Source of the DNA: Flavobacteriales bacterium | Lineage (GTDB): Bacteria > Bacteroidota > Bacteroidia > NORP154 | Length of the DNA stretch: 37,005 nucleotides | Reading direction: 5' to 3' | Assembly: GCA_012965955.1 (NCBI GenBank) | Contig: DTRK01000094.1 | Location: forward strand, 1 to 37,005 | In this document: piece by piece, positions 8,113 through 17,008 of the stretch | Position numbering within the stretch: the stretch's first letter is position 1 | Layout: each line of letters begins with the position of its first letter | The notes under the pieces: generated by a model | Told to the model about the DNA's origin: nothing | Database searches by the model: none | Seen by the model: the letters and a program-made list of their open reading frames with translations, nothing else | Made by a program: the position numbers and the translations under genes

Positions 8113-10077
8113 ATGAAGGCAATATTGCGTCGTGGTTTTCTTTTATCATTCTTAATTTTTCATCTCTCTATAGGTGCGATTTGGGCGCAAGATTATACGT
8201 CATCCTCCAAGAAGGCAATAAAGCTTTACGTGAAGGGGCAGGAATTGTATGATAGCCGGCAGAACGACTTAGCCGTAGTTCAATTAGAAGCAGCACTGGA
8301 AATTGACACCAGTTTCATTGAGGTGTATTTACTCCTGGCCGGAGTTCATTCGGAGCTGAGTAGCCCGAAGGATGCCATCGATGCGTATCGCAAGGCGGTT
8401 GCTATTGACCCAGGGTTTTTCCCTCCGGCGTTATTCAACCTGGCATCATTGGAGCTTCATATCGGGGATTATGCGAACGCCAAAGTGCATTATAAAACCT
8501 TTCTCTCCATGCCTGGGATGAGGCAGAAATATCGTCAGTTGTCGGAATTTAATATATCTATTTGTGATTTTGCGGAAGCAGCTATGAGGAATCCGGTGCC
8601 TTTTAAGCCGGAGAACCTGGGTCCGAATGTAAACTCGGCCTATGATGAGTACTACCCGGGAATTACAGCGGACAATGATGTATTGCTCTATACGCGGCGA
8701 ATCAAAGACAAGCAAAACTACTTTGGGGAACAAGAGGACTTTTATGTGAGTCGGAAATTGGATGGGAAATGGTCAAAGTGTTTCAACATGGGTTCTCCAA
8801 TAAACACCCACTATAATGAGGGGTCCCCAACGATCTCTCCTGATGGAAAAATAATCATCTTCTCGGCATGCGATGAAATTGATGGATACGGCCCGAACCG
8901 AACAGGATATGGAAGCTGTGATATATTCTTCGTTAAGAAAGTAGGGCAAGATTGGTCGATGCCCGTTAATATGGGGCCGCCGATAAGCTCCAAAGCCTGG
9001 GATGTGCAACCGTCGTATGCTTCGGATGGAACGACTTTATATTTTGTGAGCCAGAGAAAGGGAAGTTTGGGGGATGCCGATATCTGGGTGAGTAAATTGA
9101 CAGATGCTGGCGTTTGGGGTGAAGCCAAAAACCTGGGACCCACTATCAATACTCCAGGCAGGGAAGAAGCTGTGTTTATCCATCCTGATAATCAGACGTT
9201 GTATTTCGCCTCCAATGGACATGTCGGTATGGGTGGCTTGGATATCTTTATGTCCAAGAGACAGAAAGACGGTTCCTGGGGAGAACCCGTCAACCTGGGG
9301 TATCCCATCAATACTTTTAATGATGAAAATGGACTCATAGTTGCTGCCGGAGGAGAAACTGCCTATTTTTCCTCCAACCGTGAAGGTGGCGAGGGTGGGC
9401 TCGACATGTACCAGTTTCAGCTTCATGAGGATGTGCGCCCTGTTCGGGTCACTTATATGAAAGGGAAGGTATACGACAGCCAGACCAAGAAAAATTTGGG
9501 GTCACGGTTTGAACTAATTGATTTGGAATCGGGAGAAGTGGTAGTTGAGTCTTACTCTGACAGGGTGACGGGGGAATTCCTGGTTTGTCTGCCCACCAAC
9601 AAGAATTATGCACTCAATGTATCTAAGAAGAGATATGCGTTCTTCTCTGAAAACTTCTCCTTAAAGAAAGCCGGTACGGGTTCTGATCCTTTCTTAATGG
9701 ATGTTCCACTGCAAAGAATTGATACCGGCGTGTTTATCACCTTAAAGAATATTTTTTACGAAAGTGGTTCCTTCGATTTGCGAGAGACCTCACATGCGGA
9801 GCTCAGGAAACTGATCGAGTTTTTGAATACAAATGCCAACCTGGGTATTGAGATACAGGGGCATACTGATGATGTAGGAGGCCTGGAAACGAACCAAATT
9901 TTATCAGAAAACAGGGCCAAGTCCGTTTATCAATACTTGATAGATAAAGGGGTGGATACGGAACGTCTGAGCTATGTGGGATATGGTGAAACCAAACCAA
10001 TCCGTCCCAATACAAACGAAGCTGACAGAGCCAAGAACCGGAGGACGGTTTTTAAGATCATTTCGATTGGGGAATAA
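8113..10077 (+). CDS. TPR / PD40 propeller / OmpA-domain envelope protein, PorE-like architecture
   Basis: A 654-residue exported protein. A signal peptide (residues 1-25, ending GAIWA before QDY) is followed by TPR repeats (about 33-135, for example AIDAYRKAVAIDPGFFPPAL), a PD40/WD40-like propeller (about 170-445, recurring SPDGKIIIFSA, ASDGTTLYFVS, HPDNQTLYFAS, AGGETAYFSS), a carboxypeptidase-regulatory-like beta domain (about 455-540) and a C-terminal OmpA peptidoglycan-binding domain (about 545-654) with GHTDDVGG, LSENRAKSVYQYL, GYGETKPI and AKNRR. This is the domain order of PorE, a periplasmic T9SS component that anchors to peptidoglycan. PorE is a lipoprotein, whereas this signal peptide has no lipobox cysteine, so a paralogue with another envelope role is equally possible. 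The promoter lies directly upstream and an aldo/keto reductase 21 nt downstream. Confidence 0.9.
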   Translation: MKAILRRGFLLSFLIFHLSIGAIWAQDYTSSSKKAIKLYVKGQELYDSRQNDLAVVQLEAALEIDTSFIEVYLLLAGVHSELSSPKDAIDAYRKAVAIDPGFFPPALFNLASLELHIGDYANAKVHYKTFLSMPGMRQKYRQLSEFNISICDFAEAAMRNPVPFKPENLGPNVNSAYDEYYPGITADNDVLLYTRRIKDKQNYFGEQEDFYVSRKLDGKWSKCFNMGSPINTHYNEGSPTISPDGKIIIFSACDEIDGYGPNRTGYGSCDIFFVKKVGQDWSMPVNMGPPISSKAWDVQPSYASDGTTLYFVSQRKGSLGDADIWVSKLTDAGVWGEAKNLGPTINTPGREEAVFIHPDNQTLYFASNGHVGMGGLDIFMSKRQKDGSWGEPVNLGYPINTFNDENGLIVAAGGETAYFSSNREGGEGGLDMYQFQLHEDVRPVRVTYMKGKVYDSQTKKNLGSRFELIDLESGEVVVESYSDRVTGEFLVCLPTNKNYALNVSKKRYAFFSENFSLKKAGTGSDPFLMDVPLQRIDTGVFITLKNIFYESGSFDLRETSHAELRKLIEFLNTNANLGIEIQGHTDDVGGLETNQILSENRAKSVYQYLIDKGVDTERLSYVGYGETKPIRPNTNEADRAKNRRTVFKIISIGE

Positions 10078-10098
10078 CAAAGATCACAATTTAATACT

Positions 10099-11076
10099 AT
10101 GGAATACAGAAGGCTGGGTAGATCAGGGGTGCAGGTGAGTGCTTTATCATTTGGGTCATGGATCACTTTTGGGAAACAGGTTGACAATAAGATTGCCAGG
10201 GATTGCATGGCGCTTGCCTATGAAAGTGGCATTAATTTCTTTGACAATGCTGAGATATACTCAAAGGGTCAGGCTGAGGTTGTTATGGGAGATATTTTGA
10301 AGGCTCTGAAATGGCCAAGGGATAGTTATTTGGTCTCAAGCAAAGTTTATTGGGGCGGGGACCTCCCCAACCAAAAGGGTTTAAGTAGAAAGCATATTGT
10401 TGAGGGGTGTAATGCATCTCTCAAACGTATGCAAGTGGACTACTTTGATCTGTTTTTTTGCCATCGGCCAGATCTACATACGCCCATGGAGGAAACGGTC
10501 TGGTCCATGCACAACCTGATTCAGCAAGGGAAAATCCTCTATTGGGGGACTTCCGAATGGACAGCTCAAGAGATCCAGGAGGCAATTATGGTGGCGAATG
10601 TGAATAACCTCATTCCCCCGATGATGGAGCAGCCTCATTATAATATGTTCCATCGCCGAACTTTTGAGGTCGACTATTTTAAACTGTTTCGCGATCATGG
10701 CATGGGAACCACGGTGTGGTCACCTTTGGCCTCAGGTTTACTAACTGGAAAATACAATGATGGTATTCCGAAGAACTCTCGTTTGGCCATGGAGGGTTTC
10801 GACTGGCTCGTGGACAAAACACTGAGTGCTGACCGTATTGAGAAGGTAAAAGAACTCACGGAAATTGCTGATGAAATTGGCGTGAGCATTACCAATATGG
10901 CACTTGCCTGGTGCTTGAAGAATCCCAATGTGAGCACCCTCATCCTCGGTGCTTCAAAGCCGGCACAGCTCAAACAAAACCTGTCTTGCCTGGAAGTGGT
11001 GGATGAGTTGAACTCAGCCGTAATGGAGAAAATTGAAAAAGTACTTGATAATAAGCGGGTGTATCCGGAGTATTAG
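10099..11076 (+). CDS. aldo/keto reductase (Kv-beta / YghZ-like subfamily)
   Basis: A 325-residue NADPH-dependent (alpha/beta)8-barrel oxidoreductase of the cytoplasm. The catalytic tetrad is visible as Asp49 and Tyr54 in FDNAEIYS, Lys82 in SSKVYWGG, and His122 in FFCHRPD. The C-terminal cofactor part reads WSPLASGLLTGKY and later ILGASKPAQLKQNL, typical of the potassium-channel beta-subunit-like group. The start MEYRRLGRSGVQVSAL is the usual AKR N-terminus. It lies 21 nt after the PorE-like gene and probably shares its transcript. It converges with the GT-C gene, the two stops being only about 10 nt apart. The substrate is unknown; members reduce aldehydes and ketones such as methylglyoxal. 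Confidence 0.94.
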   Translation: MEYRRLGRSGVQVSALSFGSWITFGKQVDNKIARDCMALAYESGINFFDNAEIYSKGQAEVVMGDILKALKWPRDSYLVSSKVYWGGDLPNQKGLSRKHIVEGCNASLKRMQVDYFDLFFCHRPDLHTPMEETVWSMHNLIQQGKILYWGTSEWTAQEIQEAIMVANVNNLIPPMMEQPHYNMFHRRTFEVDYFKLFRDHGMGTTVWSPLASGLLTGKYNDGIPKNSRLAMEGFDWLVDKTLSADRIEKVKELTEIADEIGVSITNMALAWCLKNPNVSTLILGASKPAQLKQNLSCLEVVDELNSAVMEKIEKVLDNKRVYPEY

Positions 11077-11086
11077 AAATCAAATC

Positions 11087-13435
11087 TTAATTGACACTTT
11101 GCGGTACCGATTCTCCCGTCTTTAAATAATACTCGGGCCCATAAGTCCTTCCATTCTTGAAAACAATATTGTTCTCGCGTAGGTAATAAATATCATTCCC
11201 TTGCGGCCGAATCAGGAGATCATTCCAATAAACTGTCATGTCCTGATACGTAGGCTTGGTGATAGTGAAACGCATCGTATTCTCTTTGGCGTGCGGCTTG
11301 AAGTGATATTCCAGGAGAGCCCAGTCATGGTCAATCAGCTTCAAGAGTTCTCCATATGACCACGATTCGTCAAATACAATTGTACCGGTTTTGTCTAATT
11401 CGTCAAAATATATCCGGGAAGTAGGGTGTTGGTCCTCATTCAATTTTACCCATATCGACAAAATATACATGGTTGTATCTTGTAATGGAAGCGTAGCGTT
11501 GAATATTACGTTCTTGTCCTTTATATTGCCTTCAGTGTTTCTTGTTGTCCATTGTTCGATCATGCCAGCTTCATTGACTTCATACTCATGGTAGAAGTTG
11601 AGTACGGAATCCCGGGTAAGAAATCCTGCAATACTGTGCAATGTTGAGTCATATGCTTCAGTTCTTGCAGCGAGGAACTTGTCATTTAATACGTTATAGA
11701 ATCCTATAATTGGAAGTTCCCCAAGCGTAACCTCAGCATCTTCATAGATGATGGTTGCCTGATCAATGAGTGCTTGCTCATCTTCGGTTACTATTTCTCT
11801 TTTTTCAATCCATAAAAGGAATGGCTTATTAGATTTGAACTCCGGGATGATATCATAAGCGGCATAGGGTTCCAGCACCAACTGCATGTTCTTCAGTGTT
11901 TGGGATAACGAGGTCCTGCTCATCATGACTGCTGTGGTAGGCAATCCCGTCAATAAAGACGCGACCATCGTGTTCTTGCCAATTTCCCCTCTGTCTTTTC
12001 GTGAAACGTTCTCAGACCCGCCGTGGAAATAAGGTAGCGGCAATATCGCTTGATACTTATCTGTTTCCATGCTTAAAAGTGGACTCTTCACGTAAGATGG
12101 GGAGTTGGGGTGTTCTAGCTCCGCTGTGGTTGTCAGCGTGTAGAAAGCATTCCTGTTGTGAAACATTTGTGCCTCATATAGTAGAAAGAGGACTGCTATA
12201 GATAAGGTGATGTTTCTCGTGCGTTTTGCTGATAAATTTTGCTGGATCAATCTGTAAAAGGCGATAAAAGCCACTATGTTGATACCATAATAGAATACCC
12301 ATGAAAACCGGGCAATACTTCTAAATTGTTTTAGAGGGCCCAGGTATTCCACCAGTGATTCCAGGTTCCAGATGAATGGTATTCCAAATGAAAAGAGGAG
12401 AATAACTACTGAGGTGAGAAAGAGCATGTTCAGGTCAGGATTTCCCGATATGGCCCTTATTTCCTTCCCTCTTGATCTTGCAAATTGCAAAAGAGCAAGA
12501 ATGATGTACCGAAAAAAGACAATTCCCGGAATGAGTCCTACGTATGATATCCCTTCCCATTGTAGCTGGGGAATAGGCTTTATCGAATGAATGAATTCGC
12601 CGATAGGGTAGGTGATGGGTAAAAATATGCCCTGCCAGTGGGCTCTGTAGTCTAGAAATCCAGACGGATTCGCCGGCCTGTCATCTACAGAGTCAGTTGC
12701 CAAAAACCACAATTGAATCACACAATATGGAACGATCACCTGCACCAGGAGGTGCTTAGCAGTGAACTTGAGTTGAGCGAGATTTCTATTACCAAGCACC
12801 GCAATCCCCATGGACATGGACAGGAAGAAAGTTAGAATGGCAAAATAGTACATGTGTATGAGGGACGAAAGCAGCACTACGAGCCCGAGCAACATGCTGT
12901 TCCTCAAGTTTGAATGCCCATGGAAGCGCATCCAAAGCAGCATGCACAGTGGAATAATAAATCCATATGCAAGGGCGTAATGTCCACCCATTCTGTGAAT
13001 TTGAGGCGCCATGAAGCCGACCCCTATTGCAAAAAGTACAGCCCACAAATCAGGTATTTTAAACCGTTGAAATATCAGGTAAAGAATTAGGCAGGTAAGT
13101 GTGATTGACAAGAGCATGAGCACATTCAAAATACCAACCGTGTAAGCAGAAATGTCGACAATATTGTTGGAAATAAACTTGAGGGAGTTGGATATAAGTG
13201 GCTGGTTGTCAGTAAACACCACCTGTTCACCATAAGGATAGTTCATCCCCTCAAAGTGGCTATATGAACTATCGTACTTAATGTGATAATCCAGGGTATA
13301 GTAATTCTTGAATCCATCTATGCCAGAACCCAGGTAAAAGTTGTTGGGATTGGTAAGAAGTGTGGAATGCGAACCAATTATCAGTATGACCGATATCGCA
13401 ATAACCGATATGCCTCCTATTAACCGCCTAGACAT
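11087..13435 (-). CDS. large multi-pass membrane protein, GT-C-like glycosyltransferase fold with C-terminal soluble domain
   Basis: A 782-residue protein. After an N-terminal membrane helix there is a long outward loop containing GSGIDGFKNYY and GMNYPYGEQVVFTDNQPL, the acidic first loop typical of GT-C enzymes that use lipid-linked sugars. About ten further hydrophobic helices follow to about residue 420. The remaining roughly 350 residues are soluble, and the last 160 look like a beta-sandwich (LSIWVKLNEDQ, RFTITKPTYQDMTVYWND). The predicted role is transfer of a sugar from a polyprenyl-phosphate carrier on the periplasmic side. It overlaps the GT2 gene by 8 nt (13428-13435), so coupling with the enzyme that would make such a donor is likely. 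The GT-C assignment rests on topology and loop pattern, and no sure family name is offered. Confidence 0.65.
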   Translation of the reverse strand: MSRRLIGGISVIAISVILIIGSHSTLLTNPNNFYLGSGIDGFKNYYTLDYHIKYDSSYSHFEGMNYPYGEQVVFTDNQPLISNSLKFISNNIVDISAYTVGILNVLMLLSITLTCLILYLIFQRFKIPDLWAVLFAIGVGFMAPQIHRMGGHYALAYGFIIPLCMLLWMRFHGHSNLRNSMLLGLVVLLSSLIHMYYFAILTFFLSMSMGIAVLGNRNLAQLKFTAKHLLVQVIVPYCVIQLWFLATDSVDDRPANPSGFLDYRAHWQGIFLPITYPIGEFIHSIKPIPQLQWEGISYVGLIPGIVFFRYIILALLQFARSRGKEIRAISGNPDLNMLFLTSVVILLFSFGIPFIWNLESLVEYLGPLKQFRSIARFSWVFYYGINIVAFIAFYRLIQQNLSAKRTRNITLSIAVLFLLYEAQMFHNRNAFYTLTTTAELEHPNSPSYVKSPLLSMETDKYQAILPLPYFHGGSENVSRKDRGEIGKNTMVASLLTGLPTTAVMMSRTSLSQTLKNMQLVLEPYAAYDIIPEFKSNKPFLLWIEKREIVTEDEQALIDQATIIYEDAEVTLGELPIIGFYNVLNDKFLAARTEAYDSTLHSIAGFLTRDSVLNFYHEYEVNEAGMIEQWTTRNTEGNIKDKNVIFNATLPLQDTTMYILSIWVKLNEDQHPTSRIYFDELDKTGTIVFDESWSYGELLKLIDHDWALLEYHFKPHAKENTMRFTITKPTYQDMTVYWNDLLIRPQGNDIYYLRENNIVFKNGRTYGPEYYLKTGESVPQSVN

Positions 13436-14165
13436 TGTGAGGTGGCTTTCTTTTGTAAAAGGTCAATGCGAATAAGTTCAAAAGCTCGACACAAAGCACC
13501 TTCATGTTCACTTTGCTAAAAACTACCCCTTCTCGAAGCTTGACCAATACTGGTTTTGTAGAGATAGTGGTGTCTTTTGACGATAGCATGACGAACTCCA
13601 AATCGAAGAGGAATCGATTGATCGTAGTCGTTAAAAACACTTGTTTACCTGATTTGTTAAATCCTTTTAATCCGCATTGTGTATCAGTGATCGACAATTT
13701 CAATATATATCTCAGCACCCATCGCAAAGCTTGTGAAAGCAGCTTCCTAAATAGGGGCACCGTTGAATAGTAGTCCTGTTCTCTATATCCGAGTGCTATG
13801 TCCGTTCCATCACACAGTTGTCTATACACTTTGACTACGCTGTCTATTTCATATGGGAAATCCACATCTGTGAAAATAGCGAACTCGCTTTTGGAACTCT
13901 GCACTCCTGTTCTCAAGGCGTGTCCCTTTCCTTTGTTCTCCGGGTATTCCAGATAATTCGTTCCAGGAATTGCAGCTTTAATCTTATCAATTTGCGCATC
14001 AGTTACCTCTGTTGTAGAGCCATCATTAACCAATATCAAGGTGGAACAACCTTTTCCTAACTCCTTGGAGAGGTTCAGATAATACTGAATGAGATTGTCT
14101 TCCCATCCTGGGTCCGGGTTGAAACAGGGAATAACAATATCAAGAGAATGTTGGTGATTGGACAT
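13428..14165 (-). CDS. GT2 glycosyltransferase, dolichyl/undecaprenyl-phosphate glycosyltransferase-like
   Basis: A 245-residue GT-A fold enzyme. It shows the N-terminal nucleotide site LDIVIPCFNPDP, the LVNDGST strand, the DXD-equivalent in FTDVDFPYEID (about residues 94-105), and the acceptor-side block DTQCGLKGFNKSGKQVF near 160, all typical of the dolichyl-phosphate mannose/glucose synthase branch. No C-terminal membrane helices of the GtrB type are present; only the hydrophobic stretch MKVLCVELLNLFALTF occurs near the end. The predicted reaction moves a sugar from a nucleotide donor to a polyprenyl phosphate on the cytoplasmic side. The stop overlaps the start of the GT-C-like gene, and a 29 nt gap separates it from the T9SS protein gene upstream, placing it inside the five-gene operon. 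Confidence 0.9.
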   Translation of the reverse strand: MSNHQHSLDIVIPCFNPDPGWEDNLIQYYLNLSKELGKGCSTLILVNDGSTTEVTDAQIDKIKAAIPGTNYLEYPENKGKGHALRTGVQSSKSEFAIFTDVDFPYEIDSVVKVYRQLCDGTDIALGYREQDYYSTVPLFRKLLSQALRWVLRYILKLSITDTQCGLKGFNKSGKQVFLTTTINRFLFDLEFVMLSSKDTTISTKPVLVKLREGVVFSKVNMKVLCVELLNLFALTFYKRKPPHNV

Positions 14166-14194
14166 GGCTACAGGAGCGATAGGACTCGGCGCAA

Positions 14195-15730
14195 TTATTC
14201 AGAGGCCAATATGAGTTTACCCTTGTAAATCTCTTGTTTCTCTGAATGGGACTTATCCTGAATCACTATTTCATAGAAGTAAACTCCAGATTGCAGACTC
14301 GACATATTTACAGAATGAGGTAAGGAAGGATTCAACTCAATTAATTTGATCTTTCTCCCGGTTAGATCGTATAACCGAAACTCCACGTATTTATTGAGCA
14401 ATGACCCGCCTTCTATATTGACCATGGCCTCATACCTCACCGGATTTGGATATATTGAAATGTTCCTGTTTGGATTTTGAATGGCACCCACGCTTACTGG
14501 CGCATCTGGTATCGAGATGTCCAAATAAGTGGCATATACCAACGGAACGAAAGTGGTATCGTTGTAGTCATTTCCAATTGAATCTGTTGTGTATAACAGC
14601 ATATCTGTTAACCCCACACCAACGCTGTTCGTAGTACCAAGCAGGGCCAAGCCCCCATTAGGCCTTTTGGCGATTGAGTAAAACTGCTCATCCTCGCTAA
14701 AACCATATGTTCTACCATATAAAAAGCCACCAATTTCGTTGGTGAGGACCATATATACTTCATTTCCGCCCCCTCCCAAAAAGTCAGTGTAACCCAGTGT
14801 TGCATACCTTTTATATCTCAACTCAACCAACGAGTATCCCTGCTCGTTCCCTTCATTGGAGCCTAATGCTGTGTACCATGTCATCACACCTAGCTGGTCT
14901 ATTCTAAACAAGTACATATCTTGGTTCATAGCATTGTAGCTCGTGGTTGTGCCAAGACAGGCAAAGCCCATGTCAATGGTTTCAATAACATCGTTTACAA
15001 GGTCATTGCCAGTGCCACCATAGTTCGCCGTCCAGGAAGTGTCACCAGTGCTGTTTGTTTTTACCACATAGGCGTCGCCGCTATCCACATCAAAGGTAAA
15101 AGTGGCTCCAGCGATAATGAAACCAGTATCAGCAGTCTCTAACAGGGTTCTTCCATAGTCTTGCTCAGCCCCTCCAAACGTCCGGGTCCAAAGAGAGTCG
15201 CCGCTGGAGTCAATTCTTATCAGGTACATGTCGTTGTCTCCTGCTCCGTAACTGAAGGTCTCTCCTGCTATTGCATATCCTCCGTCCATGGTCTGCACTA
15301 CCTCATATCCAAAATCCCAATTACTTCCTCCAAAGGTGTTGGTCCAGAGTGTGTCCCCAATACTATTTGTTTTCACCACAAAGACGTCATATCCTCCCGC
15401 TCCAAAACTGTTGGTATATCCGGTAATCACATATCCTGAGTCTGATGTCTGTTTGACACTCTTCCCGATATCCGAATTTGGCCCACCATAGGACCTTGAC
15501 CACTCATAGGTGCCATTAGAGTCAACTTTTACCATATAGACATCAGCATTTCCCAATCCGAAACTACCAGTAGATCCGACCATGACATATCCACCGTCGA
15601 ATGTAACGTCCACAGCTGCTCCTTCTTCATAACTCAATCCACCATAGGTATGGATAAAAGTGGTATCGGTACTGCTCCCTTCTTTGGTAAAGAGAAGCGC
15701 TAAAACAGATATGACAATCATGCTCCTCAA
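14195..15730 (-). CDS. secreted beta-propeller-like repeat protein with T9SS C-terminal sorting domain
   Basis: A 511-residue exported protein. After a short signal sequence come seven repeats of about 50 residues (about 28-400), each of the form GG-x3-D-x-G-x2-V...DGGYVI-x-G-x-T-x-SFG-x-G...D-x-Y-x-VK-x-NS-x-GD-x2-W. Repeats 1-4 are clean and 5-7 are degenerate. The count suggests a seven-bladed propeller. The last 85 residues are a type A T9SS sorting domain: SIYPNPVRYEAMVNI, then YDLTGRKIKL, then LQSGVYFYEIVIQD. The start is either TTG at 15730, which overlaps the upstream stop by 4 nt and supplies an Arg to the signal peptide, or ATG at 15721. The protein should reach the cell surface or medium through T9SS. 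The ligand is unknown. Confidence 0.88.
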   Translation of the reverse strand: MRSMIVISVLALLFTKEGSSTDTTFIHTYGGLSYEEGAAVDVTFDGGYVMVGSTGSFGLGNADVYMVKVDSNGTYEWSRSYGGPNSDIGKSVKQTSDSGYVITGYTNSFGAGGYDVFVVKTNSIGDTLWTNTFGGSNWDFGYEVVQTMDGGYAIAGETFSYGAGDNDMYLIRIDSSGDSLWTRTFGGAEQDYGRTLLETADTGFIIAGATFTFDVDSGDAYVVKTNSTGDTSWTANYGGTGNDLVNDVIETIDMGFACLGTTTSYNAMNQDMYLFRIDQLGVMTWYTALGSNEGNEQGYSLVELRYKRYATLGYTDFLGGGGNEVYMVLTNEIGGFLYGRTYGFSEDEQFYSIAKRPNGGLALLGTTNSVGVGLTDMLLYTTDSIGNDYNDTTFVPLVYATYLDISIPDAPVSVGAIQNPNRNISIYPNPVRYEAMVNIEGGSLLNKYVEFRLYDLTGRKIKLIELNPSLPHSVNMSSLQSGVYFYEIVIQDKSHSEKQEIYKGKLILASE

Positions 15731-17004
15731 AACTTCTTTTTCAAACTAATATAGGCACTATTGCCGCCCGCCCGCATTGGAAACAACCAGCCTCCTAAAC
15801 TTCTCGACCCCAACGATATTTCGTAGTTTTTCAGATTTGATCTGGCTTCGAATCCAAGATTGAATCGACCGTATCCTCCGAACTCCATGGTCCCGCCTAT
15901 ACTGAGCTTGTCTGAGAACTTTTTCCCCCCTCCCAGATACATCATCGGAGAATACTTGGCGAAAAGGCGAATCACTGTTCCCATCGAAACAAATAGTCCA
16001 GCTGAATTCGCCTGGTACATCTTCAGATGGAAAGAGCCCGGCAAGATGCTTGCGAACGATCCAATAAAGGTCTCAGGTTGTAAAAGCTGCTTCAATGAGT
16101 CGCTTTGATCCTCAGCCCAGGTAGCTGATACTGCCAACCCGGTAGGAATAAATATCCCTTCATTGTGATAAACGGAATCTTTCAATCTTGTCCGTGAGCT
16201 GTCATTCCATCGGATAAATCCAAGGTCGCTCGCCTCAATTCTAAGATATCCTTTCCAGTCACTTTCATTTTCTTTTGTGTTTTGCAAGATGTAATAGGGC
16301 ACTTGATAAAAGGCGTCAATGGAGGTTCCCCATCCGCTCAAATCATTCATGTTTGTACTATTGGGATCTGATTCCACGGTGCTGTAGGCCAGGTCAAGTT
16401 CATTCTCCATCCCAAGTGCGCTGGTGTAGAGATTGGCCCTTGCAATATTAATCTGATAAAACTGTTGCCCTTTCAATAATGCTACACCCATTCCGAAAAT
16501 TGACTTATTCTCGTTCACTTTTATCAGGCCCAGCTGTAATTGCTGATAGCGTTGAAAATTGCCTGCAAAAGTTCCCATTTTAGCTGTATCTCCTTCAAAT
16601 GACTTGTTTCCGTAAAATATGGCGTTGAATAGGTCATCTGTAAACAAGACGTCCCAATGAATTCGATCAGCCACATTAACGAAATAGCTAAAACCAGCTT
16701 TTCCCAGTAGCGTATTGATTTTTTTGGAAAAGTACAGGCCATATTTCACGTCACCTCCTGCCTTATTGAACTGTACCAACCTCCTGGAAGCTTTGTCGAG
16801 CACCTCCCTCTCAACATAATTGCCTCTGAGGAAATCCATGTACATCCGGTTGGTAAGAGCAGTAGATCCAAGGCCATACTCACCGTATAACCCAATGGTC
16901 ATTTTAGATGTGTCGACCCCAAAATCGGAAATTCCAAACCTCGATTGTCCCTCAACAATACTGCTGCAGCAAACCATTAACCATATATAAACAAGTTTCC
17001 TCAT
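15727..17004 (-). CDS. outer-membrane beta-barrel protein, DUF5723-like
   Basis: A 425-residue protein with a signal peptide (MRKLVYIWLMVCCSSIVEGQ) and amphipathic beta strands throughout, ending in ISLKKKF with a terminal Phe as expected for BAM-assembled barrels. Segments such as MTIGLYGEYGLGST, LSIGGTMEFGGYGRFNLGFE and YEISLGSRSLGG are typical strand pairs. The overall pattern recalls the Bacteroidota family DUF5723, whose members sit beside T9SS cargo and gliding genes; this name is from memory of the pattern and is moderately sure. The stop TGA overlaps the next gene's start by 4 nt and the gene begins 4 nt after the lipoprotein gene, so it is translationally coupled on both sides. Confidence 0.75.
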   Translation of the reverse strand: MRKLVYIWLMVCCSSIVEGQSRFGISDFGVDTSKMTIGLYGEYGLGSTALTNRMYMDFLRGNYVEREVLDKASRRLVQFNKAGGDVKYGLYFSKKINTLLGKAGFSYFVNVADRIHWDVLFTDDLFNAIFYGNKSFEGDTAKMGTFAGNFQRYQQLQLGLIKVNENKSIFGMGVALLKGQQFYQINIARANLYTSALGMENELDLAYSTVESDPNSTNMNDLSGWGTSIDAFYQVPYYILQNTKENESDWKGYLRIEASDLGFIRWNDSSRTRLKDSVYHNEGIFIPTGLAVSATWAEDQSDSLKQLLQPETFIGSFASILPGSFHLKMYQANSAGLFVSMGTVIRLFAKYSPMMYLGGGKKFSDKLSIGGTMEFGGYGRFNLGFEARSNLKNYEISLGSRSLGGWLFPMRAGGNSAYISLKKKF

Positions 17005-17008
17005 CTTG

